Notes under the pieces: generated by a model | Told to the model about the DNA's origin: nothing | What the model saw: the letters and a program-made list of their open reading frames with translations, nothing else | Database searches by the model: none | In this document: one piece after another, positions 42,477-50,352 of the stretch | Layout of the letters: every line of letters starts with the position of its first letter | Numbering within the stretch: the first letter of the stretch is position 1 | Position numbers and translations under genes: made by a program | Assembly (NCBI RefSeq): GCF_029076445.1 | Contig: NZ_JARESG010000011.1 | Location: 62,001-126,000, forward strand | From: Pseudarthrobacter naphthalenicus | Lineage (GTDB): Bacteria > Actinomycetota > Actinomycetes > Actinomycetales > Micrococcaceae | Length of the DNA: 64,000 bases | Direction: 5' to 3'

Positions 42477-43946
42477 CTAGAGGCCGTACTTTTCCAATAA
42501 CCGCAGCCACACTTCGCTGATGGTCGGAAAGGAGGGCACCGCATGCCACAGCCGCTCAAGCGGGACCTCGCCCACCACGGCGATGGTGGCGGCATGCAGC
42601 AGTTCTCCCACGTCGGGTCCGGCAAAAGTTGCCCCCAGGAGAACCCGGCGGTCCTCGTCCACCACAAGCTGCGCCCAGCCCTCGTAATGCTCGGAGTGCA
42701 GGGAAGACCCTGAAACGTCGATGGGCAGCTCCACGGATGAGGCGTTGTAGCCGTCCTTCCTGGCCTGCTCCAGGGTTCGTCCGACGGCGGCCAGCTCGGG
42801 ATCGGTGAACACGACACTGGGAACGGCGTGCAGGTTGGCGGTCTGGGCGTAGCGGCTCCACGCTGCCGGGTCTCCCGCCAGTTCGCCCTTGGCGCGGGCG
42901 GCGATGGCATCACCGGTTGCCCGGGCCTCGTACTTGCCCTGATGCGTGAAATAGTTCTTGCCGGCGGCGTCTCCCACCGCGTAGAGCCAAGGCTCGTGCC
43001 CGTCCGTGCCGCGGACTAGGCCAGTCAGGTCCGTCTGCAGCCGGAGTGGCTTCCCGTCCGAGGCCCCGAGGCCCACGCTTTCCAGGCCGAGGCCCTCGAG
43101 GGCCGGATGCCGGCCCGTGGAGACCAGGACCTTGTCCGCCGTCACGGCGCTCTGTCCGCCGGCGTGCTGGTCACGCAGCGTCAGGGTGAAGGTGCCGTCG
43201 TCGTTTTGATGGATGCTTTCGGTCGATGTGCCCAGGCGGATCTCCACGCCGTCCGCCCGCAGTCCGGCCGCCACGAGACTGCTGGCCTTGGCCGGGAAGC
43301 TGCCCAGGAGCCCGCTCCTGGCCACCAGAATCACCTCCGAGCCGAGGCGGGCAAATGCCTGGGCGAGCTCGGTGCCTGCCACGCCGCCGCCGAGGACCAG
43401 CAGCCGTGCCGGGATTTCCTTGGCGGACGTGGCTTCCCGGGTGCCCCAGACGTGCAGTCCTGCCAGCCCTTGGATGGGCGGCTGGTTGGGGGTGGAGCCG
43501 GTGGCCAGTACGACGGCGTGCCGCGCCTTGAGTTGGTAGATGTTTCCGTCCAGGCCGGCTACTTCCACGGCGCGGGGCCCGGTGAGCCGCCCGCGCCCGC
43601 GGATGAGTTCGATGCCGGCACCCTCGAGCCACTTCACCGCGCCCTCATCCTGCCAGTTGGCAGTGAAGTAGTCGCGGCGCTTGAGTACTGCCGCAACATC
43701 CAGGGTGCGGGTCACCGCCGCCTCGGCCCCGGGCACGGTCTGCGCACCGTGAAGGGCTGTGCCCGGTCGGAGCAGCGCCTTCGAGGGCATGCAGGCCCAG
43801 TAGGAACACTCGCCACCCACCAGTTCGGCCTCGACCACCACAACGGTGAGTCCACCTTGGACTGCACGGTCCGCGACGTTTTCACCCACGGCTCCTGCGC
43901 CAATGATTACGACATCAAATTCCCGTTCCAAGGTTTGGGGCGTCAT
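42477..43946 (-). CDS. FAD-dependent pyridine nucleotide-disulfide oxidoreductase (dihydrolipoamide-dehydrogenase family)
   Basis: 489 aa. FAD site VVIIGAGAVGENVA, redox-active disulfide Cys47-x4-Cys52 (GGECSYWACMPSK), NAD(P) site LVLGGGVAGTELA, second FAD motif LYAVGDAAGKNYFTHQGKYEA and the dimerisation domain ending in HAVPSFPTISEVW, which retains the His and Glu of the active-site base pair. It belongs to the lipoamide dehydrogenase/mercuric reductase group, but there is no lpd partner gene here, so the substrate is unknown. No SD; TAGGCT 6 nt before the ATG, so probably leaderless. It overlaps nothing but its 3' end carries the upstream part of the YhgE promoter region. Confidence 0.9.
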   Translation of the reverse strand: MTPQTLEREFDVVIIGAGAVGENVADRAVQGGLTVVVVEAELVGGECSYWACMPSKALLRPGTALHGAQTVPGAEAAVTRTLDVAAVLKRRDYFTANWQDEGAVKWLEGAGIELIRGRGRLTGPRAVEVAGLDGNIYQLKARHAVVLATGSTPNQPPIQGLAGLHVWGTREATSAKEIPARLLVLGGGVAGTELAQAFARLGSEVILVARSGLLGSFPAKASSLVAAGLRADGVEIRLGTSTESIHQNDDGTFTLTLRDQHAGGQSAVTADKVLVSTGRHPALEGLGLESVGLGASDGKPLRLQTDLTGLVRGTDGHEPWLYAVGDAAGKNYFTHQGKYEARATGDAIAARAKGELAGDPAAWSRYAQTANLHAVPSVVFTDPELAAVGRTLEQARKDGYNASSVELPIDVSGSSLHSEHYEGWAQLVVDEDRRVLLGATFAGPDVGELLHAATIAVVGEVPLERLWHAVPSFPTISEVWLRLLEKYGL

Positions 43947-43952
43947 TTGTCC

Positions 43953-43958
43953 AGCCTA
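43953..43958 (-). promoter_or_regulatory. -10 box of leaderless FAD oxidoreductase gene
   Basis: TAGGCT on the minus strand, 6 nt before the ATG at 43946; same motif and spacing as the sixA start. Confidence 0.5.
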
Positions 43959-44118
43959 CGCCCGCCTTCCGGGACGGAGCCGGCCGGATTGGCTGCTGCC
44001 TGGCGTCGCTGTTGACCAGGCAAGGGAGCGGCGGCCCCGTGTTGCAGGGTCCGGAGTGAGGCCCGTGACAAAAAGTTACGCATTCCGGTCACGGCTTTTG
44101 GCGAGGGCTTAAAAGCAG

Positions 44119-44150
44119 AAGGTCCGCACCGGCGAACCGATGCGGACCTT
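44119..44150 (-). terminator. Terminator of tRNA-Arg
   Basis: 10-bp stem (44119-44128 with 44141-44150), starting 7 nt after the tRNA 3' end on the minus strand and followed by CTGCTTTTAAG, a short U-run. Confidence 0.75.
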
Positions 44151-44157
44151 CATTCTG

Positions 44158-44231
<74 letters not shown>

Positions 44232-44316
44232 ATTCTCTGTTTCGCGGAGTATCTCGCTCCCCGAACCTCGAATTACTTTACGCGAGTCTGGCCCTCGTGC
44301 CAAATCGGAAGGGGTG

Positions 44317-44341
44317 TAATATGGGTGACTAGACCGGTCTA
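44317..44341 (+). promoter_or_regulatory. pckG promoter -10 and overlapping palindromic operator
   Basis: TAATAT (44317-44322) is a near-consensus -10. A perfect 12-bp palindrome TAGACCGGTCTA (44330-44341) starts 8 nt downstream, over the expected transcription start. A regulator bound there would block initiation. About 170 nt of leader follow before pckG. Confidence 0.5.
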
Positions 44342-44505
44342 CGTGACCTTCATCACTTAATTCCATCAATTTGCGCACCGTTTCCTTGAATTTGCGCGGT
44401 TTCCGTCCCAAAAGAGCAGAAACGAGCACGCCTGCCATCCTCGGCCACCCCGGGGCGGCCAATAACATTTAGGACACACCGATGAACCCGAGGAAGGGAA
44501 CCGTA

Positions 44506-46341
44506 ATGGGCGAACTGGCGCAGAAACCGTTGCTTGAACAAGCACCCACCACCCATGCCGCACTGCTGGCGTGGGTCGAAGAGGTTGCAGAACTTACGCA
44601 GCCGGACCGCATCCATTGGGTTGACGGGTCCGAGGAAGAGAACACCCGGCTGACCGACGAGCTCGTCGCCGCCGGGACCCTGACACGGCTTAACCCGGAA
44701 ACGTTCCCCAACTCCTTCGCAGCCTTCTCCGACCCGGCCGACGTTGCCCGGGTCGAGGAGCAGACCTACATCTGCTCGGAAAATGAACGCGACGCCGGCT
44801 TCACCAACAACTGGATGGCTCCGGCCGAGATGAAGCAGAAGCTGCGCGGCCTCTTCGCCGGCTCCATGCGCGGCCGCACCATGTATGTCATCCCGTTCGT
44901 CATGGGCCACCTCGAGGCCGAGGATCCCAAGTTCGGCGTGGAAATCACCGACAGCGCCTACGTCGTCGCCTCCATGCGCATCATGGCCAACATCGGCACC
45001 GCCGTGCTGGACAAGATCACCTCCACGAACGCCTTCTTCGTCCCCGCCCTGCACTCCCTGGGCGCACCCCTCGAGGCCGGCCAGGCTGATGTGCCGTGGC
45101 CGTGCAATCCGGACAAGTGGATAGTCCACTTCCCCGAAGAGCGTTCGATCTGGTCCTTCGGCTCCGGCTACGGCGGAAACGCCCTGCTGGGCAAGAAGTG
45201 CTACGCCCTGCGCATCGCCTCGGTGATGGCCCGCGATGAAGGCTGGCTGGCCGAGCACATGCTGATCCTCAAGCTCACCTCACCGGAGAAGAAGAACTAC
45301 TACATCTCCGCGGCCTTCCCCTCTGCCTGTGGCAAGACCAACCTCGCCCTGCTGGACCCCACCATCGAAGGCTGGAAGGTCGAAACCCTCGGCGATGACA
45401 TCACCTGGATGCGGATCGGCAAAGAGGGCGAACTGCGCGCCACCAACCCGGAAGCCGGCCTGTTCGGCGTCGCGCCGGGCACCGGCTGGGGGACCAACCC
45501 CAACGCCATGCGCGCCATTGCCAAGGGCCACAGCATCTTCACCAACGTTGCCCTCACGGACGACGGCGGCGTGTGGTGGGAAGGGATGACTGACGAGGTC
45601 CCCGCGCACCTGACCGACTGGCAGGGCAACTCGTGGACACCGGACTCGGACCAGCCGGCCGCCCACCCGAACTCCCGCTTCTGCACCCCGATCTCGCAGG
45701 TCGACATGCTGGCTGAGGAGTACTACAGCCCCGAGGGCGTGGAGCTCTCGGCCATCCTCTTCGGCGGCCGGCGCAAGACCACGGTTCCCCTGGTTACCCA
45801 GGCCCGCAACTGGACCAACGGTATCTTCATGGGCTCCACGCTCTCCTCGGAGACCACGGCCGCCGCTGCAGGCCAGGTGGGCGTGCTCCGCCGCGACCCG
45901 ATGGCCATGCTGCCCTTCATCGGCTACGACGCCGGCGACTACCTGAAGCACTGGATCAGCGTCTCCGGAAAGGCCAACCCGGAACGGCTCCCGCACATTT
46001 TCCTGGTCAACTGGTTCCGGCGCACCGCCGACGGCGGCTTCGCGTGGCCGGGCTTTGGCGACAACGCCCGCGTCCTCAAATGGGCCATCGAGCGCCTCGA
46101 AGGCAAGGCTGACGCGATCGAAACGCCCATCGGCTTCGTCCCGGCGCCCCACTCGCTGGACCTGACCGGCCTGGACCTTACCCACGCCCACGTGGAAGAT
46201 GCCGTCCGCGTGGACCGCGAGGAATGGGATGCCGAGCTGGCCTCGATCGAAGAGTGGTACGCGAATTTCGGTGACTCCCTGCCGGAGGCCCTGAGTGCCG
46301 AGCTGAACGCACTGAAGGAACGCATGGCGGACCACAGCTGA
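44506..46341 (+). CDS. pckG: Phosphoenolpyruvate carboxykinase (GTP)
   Basis: 611 aa, standard length for the GTP-dependent enzyme, which converts oxaloacetate and GTP to PEP, CO2 and GDP in gluconeogenesis. The P-loop with reactive Cys, FPSACGKTN (residues 271-279), substrate-binding [11 protein letters not shown], and the guanine-site region near the C-terminus are conserved. GGAAGGG 8-9 nt upstream supports the ATG at 44506; the in-frame ATG at 44482 has no SD. A palindrome in the promoter suggests carbon-source control. A 23-bp hairpin terminates it. Confidence 0.97.
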   Translation: MGELAQKPLLEQAPTTHAALLAWVEEVAELTQPDRIHWVDGSEEENTRLTDELVAAGTLTRLNPETFPNSFAAFSDPADVARVEEQTYICSENERDAGFTNNWMAPAEMKQKLRGLFAGSMRGRTMYVIPFVMGHLEAEDPKFGVEITDSAYVVASMRIMANIGTAVLDKITSTNAFFVPALHSLGAPLEAGQADVPWPCNPDKWIVHFPEERSIWSFGSGYGGNALLGKKCYALRIASVMARDEGWLAEHMLILKLTSPEKKNYYISAAFPSACGKTNLALLDPTIEGWKVETLGDDITWMRIGKEGELRATNPEAGLFGVAPGTGWGTNPNAMRAIAKGHSIFTNVALTDDGGVWWEGMTDEVPAHLTDWQGNSWTPDSDQPAAHPNSRFCTPISQVDMLAEEYYSPEGVELSAILFGGRRKTTVPLVTQARNWTNGIFMGSTLSSETTAAAAGQVGVLRRDPMAMLPFIGYDAGDYLKHWISVSGKANPERLPHIFLVNWFRRTADGGFAWPGFGDNARVLKWAIERLEGKADAIETPIGFVPAPHSLDLTGLDLTHAHVEDAVRVDREEWDAELASIEEWYANFGDSLPEALSAELNALKERMADHS

Positions 46342-46364
46342 TTAGCTGGAGTCAAACAGACATC

Positions 46365-46412
46365 ACGACGGCGGCCCCGCACCTTTTCGAAAAGGTGCGG
46401 GGCCGCCGTCGT
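46365..46412. terminator. Bidirectional terminator between pckG and hmp
   Basis: Perfect 23-bp arms at 46365-46387 and 46390-46412 with a 2-nt (CG) loop; A/T pairs flank the loop. It lies 24 bp after pckG and 11 bp after hmp in a convergent gap, and should stop transcription from both sides. Confidence 0.85.
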
Positions 46413-46422
46413 ACTGCGACTC

Positions 46423-47583
46423 TTAGCTGGCGAGCCAGATGTCCGGGCCGAAGACCTCGTAGTGGATGGATGTGGCCGGGATGCCCGCGTTGATGGCCTC
46501 GTTGCGGATGTTTTTCATGAACGGGAGCGGTCCGCACAGGTACAGCGACGCATCGGCCGGGAGGTCCACCTCGCGCAGGGACATAAAGCCCTCCTTGGTG
46601 CCCTCCACCGGCTGCTCCAGCCACAGCTGCAGTTCGGCACTGTCCAGGCGTTCGACGTCGTCCGTCATCTGCCCGCGCAGTGCCCAGCTGTCCAGGGTGC
46701 TTTCGGCATGGAGCACCAGGACCTGCCGGTCCGACCCGGCTTCGGCGAGGGAACGCAGGATGGATGCGGTGGGCGTGCAGCCAATGCCGGCCGAGGCCAG
46801 GACCACCGGACCGTCACCATCTTTGAGGGTGATCTCGCCGTAGGGGTTGGAGATGTCCAGGACGTCGCCGACCTGCACGGTGTTGTGCAGCACGGGGGAG
46901 ACCTCGCCGCCGTCATCCAGCTTGGTGGTGAAGCTGCGGCTGGTGCCCGCCTCGCCGGACAGTGAGTACTGGCGCACCTGGCGAAGGCCGTCCGGCAGGA
47001 CCACCTTGACGCTGACGTACTGGCCCGGAAGCGCCGGGGTGATGGGGGTGTCGTCCGCCGGCTCAAGGGTGAAGGTCATGGCGCCGACGCCGGCCGCAGT
47101 CTTGGCGGACACCCGCCACGGGGCCCACATCTTGCCGTTCGCCTGCATGGCGTAAAGGCCCTTTTCAAGCTTGATGAGGGCGTCCGCCATCAGCCAGTAC
47201 ACCTCGGTCCAGGCCTCCGCGATTTCGGGGGTGATGACCTCCGCAAGGTCTTCGGCAATGGCGGCGAACAGGTGCTCGTAGACCACCTGGTACTGGGGTT
47301 CGGTGATGCCGAGCGAGGCATGCCGGTGGGCAATCCTGGCGAGAACGGTTTCCGGCAGCGTGCCGGGGTTGTTGACCAGGTGCGTGGCGAAAGCGGCGAT
47401 GCTTCCGGCGAGGGCCTGCTGCTGGTCGCCCGAGCGCTGGTTGGAACGGCTAAACAGGCCGTCCAGCAATTCGGGGTGGGCGGCGAACAGCCGGGCGTAA
47501 AACTTAGGGGTGATGGCGCCGATCCGCGAGCCGACTAGCGGCAGGGTGGCCTCAATGACGGGGCGGGACTTGTCCGAGAGCAT
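46423..47583 (-). CDS. hmp: Flavohemoprotein (nitric oxide dioxygenase)
   Basis: 386 aa, full length. Globin domain with Tyr29 and the distal-pocket Gln near residue 54, proximal His88 in AHRHASLGI; then FAD-binding (RQYSLSG) and NAD-binding domains (LASAGIGCTPTASILRSL, YLCGPLPFM). It oxidises NO to nitrate using O2 and NAD(P)H in the cytosol. AGGAG 5 nt before the ATG at 47583; the longer open frame upstream overlaps its operator. nsrR lies upstream on the same strand and an NsrR-type operator overlaps the promoter. Confidence 0.96.
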   Translation of the reverse strand: MLSDKSRPVIEATLPLVGSRIGAITPKFYARLFAAHPELLDGLFSRSNQRSGDQQQALAGSIAAFATHLVNNPGTLPETVLARIAHRHASLGITEPQYQVVYEHLFAAIAEDLAEVITPEIAEAWTEVYWLMADALIKLEKGLYAMQANGKMWAPWRVSAKTAAGVGAMTFTLEPADDTPITPALPGQYVSVKVVLPDGLRQVRQYSLSGEAGTSRSFTTKLDDGGEVSPVLHNTVQVGDVLDISNPYGEITLKDGDGPVVLASAGIGCTPTASILRSLAEAGSDRQVLVLHAESTLDSWALRGQMTDDVERLDSAELQLWLEQPVEGTKEGFMSLREVDLPADASLYLCGPLPFMKNIRNEAINAGIPATSIHYEVFGPDIWLAS

Positions 47584-47625
47584 GTGTACTCCTGAGGTAG
47601 GTAACCGGGGCCTTCGTCCGGTCGG

Positions 47626-47653
47626 ATAATACGTGCATTTCAAATGCTTGTAT
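47626..47653 (-). promoter_or_regulatory. NsrR-type operator and -10 of hmp
   Basis: A 25-bp dyad at 47629-47653 with core TGCATTTCAAATGC matches the NsrR consensus (ATGCATTTNAAATGCAT). TATTAT (47626-47631) serves as the hmp -10, so the operator sits between -35 and -10. NO bound to the NsrR Fe-S cluster would release repression. Confidence 0.75.
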
Positions 47654-47754
47654 TGATACCCCAAGTTCTACACCTTGTAGAAATGTGAAATCAAATCGGC
47701 CCGTCACATGGCGCTTTGACGGGGAAGTGAGCCCGGTGAAGCGCGGTTTTGCGG

Positions 47755-48231
47755 CTACTGTGACGGAACCGGCGGCTGAAGGCCGGGGCGGAGGCCGATC
47801 ATCTGGAAGACGGGCGCCATCTGCTTCGAGCCGGGCAGGTCGGCCACCACCACGTCGTCGAGTTCGCGGTAGAAGGCTTCGCGTGCCCGGGCAAGTGCTG
47901 CCCGGAGTTTGCATTCGTTGATGAGCGGGCAATTGCCGCCGGGGGATACGCAGTCGGCGGCGTCGGTGCGGGTGTTCAGTGACCGCAGGACCTGGCCCAC
48001 GGTGGCCACGCGTCCGGCGGGGCTGAGCCGGGAGCCGCCGCTCCGGCCGCGTTCAACGTCGATCAGGCCCAGGGCCCGCAGCTTAGCCATTGCCTTGCTG
48101 ACATGGTTGTACGGTGTGGCCACGGCGTCGGCAATGTTCTGCGTGGTGAGGAGCGTGGCCTCGGGGGCGGCGGCCAAAACCATCAGGGCCCTGAGGCTGA
48201 CGTCTGCAAAGGCATTGATTTTCACGACCAT
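47755..48231 (-). CDS. nsrR: Rrf2-family NO-sensing repressor
   Basis: 158 aa. Winged-helix Rrf2 domain (MVVKINAFADVSLRALMVLA start, then YNHVSKAMAKL recognition helix) and three Fe-S cluster cysteines, Cys94, Cys101 and Cys107, in the CVSPGGNCPLINEC loop. With hmp as the next gene and an NsrR box in between, the role as NO-responsive repressor of hmp is well supported. ATG at 48231 with weak GGGG-type SD; it starts 10 bp after the small gene upstream and is probably cotranscribed with it. Confidence 0.9.
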   Translation of the reverse strand: MVVKINAFADVSLRALMVLAAAPEATLLTTQNIADAVATPYNHVSKAMAKLRALGLIDVERGRSGGSRLSPAGRVATVGQVLRSLNTRTDAADCVSPGGNCPLINECKLRAALARAREAFYRELDDVVVADLPGSKQMAPVFQMIGLRPGLQPPVPSQ

Positions 48232-48241
48232 TCGCCCCGGT

Positions 48242-48796
48242 CTAGTCCACCCAGATGGCGGGCTCGTTGGAATCGGCGGCGAGCTCGCCGAACTCCCACT
48301 CGCGGCTGGCTGTGTTGGCGGCGTACGGCAGGACGGCCGCGAAAACTGACCCGTCCCGGTGTTCCGCGGCCACATGGATGGCATCGGACTCATCCTCAAC
48401 CAGCGTGATGTCGCAGACCACTGCGGCGGCGCGGAAATCGCCCCGGTTCTGGCGCAGCAGTTCAGTGAGGTCGCTGATCATCGCATCGGCGTCAAAGTCG
48501 CCGTCCGAACCTTCCGCAGCATCCGCCGGGGTGACGGCCATGAGCCGGACCTCGCCGTCGTTCTGCACCACCAGCGCGAACGGCAGAAACCCGCCGTTGC
48601 GCTGGAGCTGTTCCTGGGCCGCACCGAGTCCGGTGCCCATCAGGTTCTCCAGATCCGCGGCGCTGGCCTCCGGAACGGAATCCCGCCAGGACGGCACCAT
48701 CTGGCCGTCCGCGGCACCGCCCGCGGCACCGCCCGCGGCTTCGCGGGCGACTGACTGTGCCGTTGTTCGGGGCGCCGGGTGATTAGCGCCGGACAT
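48242..48796 (-). CDS. Hypothetical protein between phosphohexomutase and nsrR
   Basis: 184 aa, soluble and acidic, with an N-terminal Ala/Gly-rich repeat (EAAGGAAGGAADG) and a beta-rich middle (FLPFALVVQNDGEVRLMAV, FRAAAVVCDITLVED, HVAAEHRDGSVFAAVLPY). It has no recognised domain. The ATG lies inside the last 14 bp of the phosphohexomutase gene and is probably translationally coupled. It ends 10 bp before nsrR. Confidence 0.7.
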   Translation of the reverse strand: MSGANHPAPRTTAQSVAREAAGGAAGGAADGQMVPSWRDSVPEASAADLENLMGTGLGAAQEQLQRNGGFLPFALVVQNDGEVRLMAVTPADAAEGSDGDFDADAMISDLTELLRQNRGDFRAAAVVCDITLVEDESDAIHVAAEHRDGSVFAAVLPYAANTASREWEFGELAADSNEPAIWVD

Positions 48797-50201
48797 TGGC
48801 CAGCACCCGGTCCCGCACGCGTTCCATCAGGAGGCGGTCCGTGGCTTCGACGTTAAGTCGGAGGAAAGGCTCGGTGTTGGAGGGGCGCAGGTTGAACCAG
48901 TAGCTGCCGTCCTTGGCCGTGAAGGTGCTTCCGTCCATGGTGTCCACGATGATGTCCTCGGCGGCAAAGTCAGCCTTGACCCGGTCCACAGCCGCCGTCT
49001 TGTCCTCGATTTCGGAGTTGATCTCACCGGAGGAGACGTACGGCTCGTACTCGCGGCCAAGCTCGGACAGCGGGCCGTCCTGCTCGCCAAGGGCCGCGAG
49101 GACGTGCATCGCTGCGAGCATCCCGGTGTCGGCGTTCCAGAAGTCGCGGAAGTAGAAATGCGCGGAGTGCTCGCCGCCGAAGACGGCACCTTCCTCGGCC
49201 ATGACTGCCTTGATGAAGGAATGGCCAACGCGGGTGCGGACGGCGCGCCCGCCGTCGTTCGCCACCAATTCCGGCACCGCGCGTGAGGTCAGGAGGTTGT
49301 GGATGATGGTTGGGGTGGCCTCGCCCTGCCCCTGGGCGCGTGCGATTTCGCGGCGAGCCACCATGCCGGTAATGGCCGACGGCGAAACGGGCTCGCCTTT
49401 TTCGTCAATCACAAAGCAGCGGTCGGCGTCGCCGTCGAACGCCAGGCCGATGTCCGCCCCGTGTTTGATGACGGCGGCCTGCAGGTCGCGCAGGTTCTCC
49501 GGCTCGAGGGGATTTGCAGGGTGGTTCGGGAAGGAACCGTCCAGTTCGAAGTAGAGGGGAATGATCTCGAACGGCAGCTTCGGCAGGAGGGCGTCGCCCA
49601 GGACCGCGGGGGTGGTCAGGCCGGCCATGCCATTGCCCGCATCCACAACAACCTTCAGCGGGCGGGACCCGGACAGGTCCACCAGCCCGCGGAGGTACTC
49701 CGAGTAGCCCTTGAGGACATCGTGGACGCCGATCTTGCCGCGGGTGGCGGCCGCCGGGATGTGGCCCGTATTCAGGTACTCCTCGGCGAGGGCCTGGATC
49801 TCCTTGAGCCCCGATTCGGAGGAAATGGGCTGCGCTCCGGCCTTGGCCATCTTGATGCCGTTGTACTCGGCAGGGTTGTGGCTGGCGGTAAACGTGGCGC
49901 CCGCTGCGTTGAGGGAACCGCAGGCGTAGTAGAGCTCATCGGTGGAGATGAGGTCCAGGAGCTGGACGTTCGCGCCGCGGGTGGCGGCGCCATCGGCAAA
50001 AGCCTTGGCGAACTCGGGGGAGGAAGGGCGCATGTCGCCGCCCACCAGTACGGTCTGGCCTTCGAGTTCCAGGACATCGACGAACGCGGCACCTACGGCT
50101 TCGACGATTTCGGCCGTGATGGAATCGCCCACGATGCCCCGGACGTCGTAGGCCTTGAAGGATGCCGAGAGGTCAAAAGTCTTTGTCTGTTCGCTAGTCA
50201 C
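48783..50201 (-). CDS. manB: Phosphomannomutase / phosphoglucomutase
   Basis: 472 aa, alpha-D-phosphohexomutase family, supplying mannose-1-phosphate for GDP-mannose or glucose-1-phosphate. Active-site phosphoserine in TASHNP (Ser107), metal loop DGDADR, sugar-binding GEHSAH and phosphate-binding RPSNTEP are all intact. Cytosolic. GTG at 50201 has no SD; TAAGAT lies 7 nt upstream, so I predict a leaderless mRNA. The open frame continues far upstream only as the antisense of the recQ leader. The product could feed the mannosyltransferases at 26-31 kb. Confidence 0.93.
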   Translation of the reverse strand: MTSEQTKTFDLSASFKAYDVRGIVGDSITAEIVEAVGAAFVDVLELEGQTVLVGGDMRPSSPEFAKAFADGAATRGANVQLLDLISTDELYYACGSLNAAGATFTASHNPAEYNGIKMAKAGAQPISSESGLKEIQALAEEYLNTGHIPAAATRGKIGVHDVLKGYSEYLRGLVDLSGSRPLKVVVDAGNGMAGLTTPAVLGDALLPKLPFEIIPLYFELDGSFPNHPANPLEPENLRDLQAAVIKHGADIGLAFDGDADRCFVIDEKGEPVSPSAITGMVARREIARAQGQGEATPTIIHNLLTSRAVPELVANDGGRAVRTRVGHSFIKAVMAEEGAVFGGEHSAHFYFRDFWNADTGMLAAMHVLAALGEQDGPLSELGREYEPYVSSGEINSEIEDKTAAVDRVKADFAAEDIIVDTMDGSTFTAKDGSYWFNLRPSNTEPFLRLNVEATDRLLMERVRDRVLANVRR

Positions 50202-50208
50202 GGGTCTT

Positions 50209-50214
50209 ATCTTA
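50209..50214 (-). promoter_or_regulatory. -10 box of leaderless phosphohexomutase gene
   Basis: TAAGAT on the minus strand, 7 nt before the GTG at 50201. Confidence 0.5.
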
Positions 50215-50340
50215 CGTGGAAGTGCACAGGAGCCTGTTGAGGGGGAGTGGGCGCCGGACCCTGCCCCGGCCGCAGTGTCCGAACCTGTGGGGTTGTCCAC
50301 ATAGGGCGGCTGCGGGGCATGGGGTGTCGGTGGGGGCTGG

Positions 50341-50346
50341 GATACT
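50341..50346 (+). promoter_or_regulatory. -10 box of leaderless recQ
   Basis: GATACT, then 6 nt, then the ATG at 50353; no SD precedes the ATG. Confidence 0.45.
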
Positions 50347-50352
50347 GAATCA

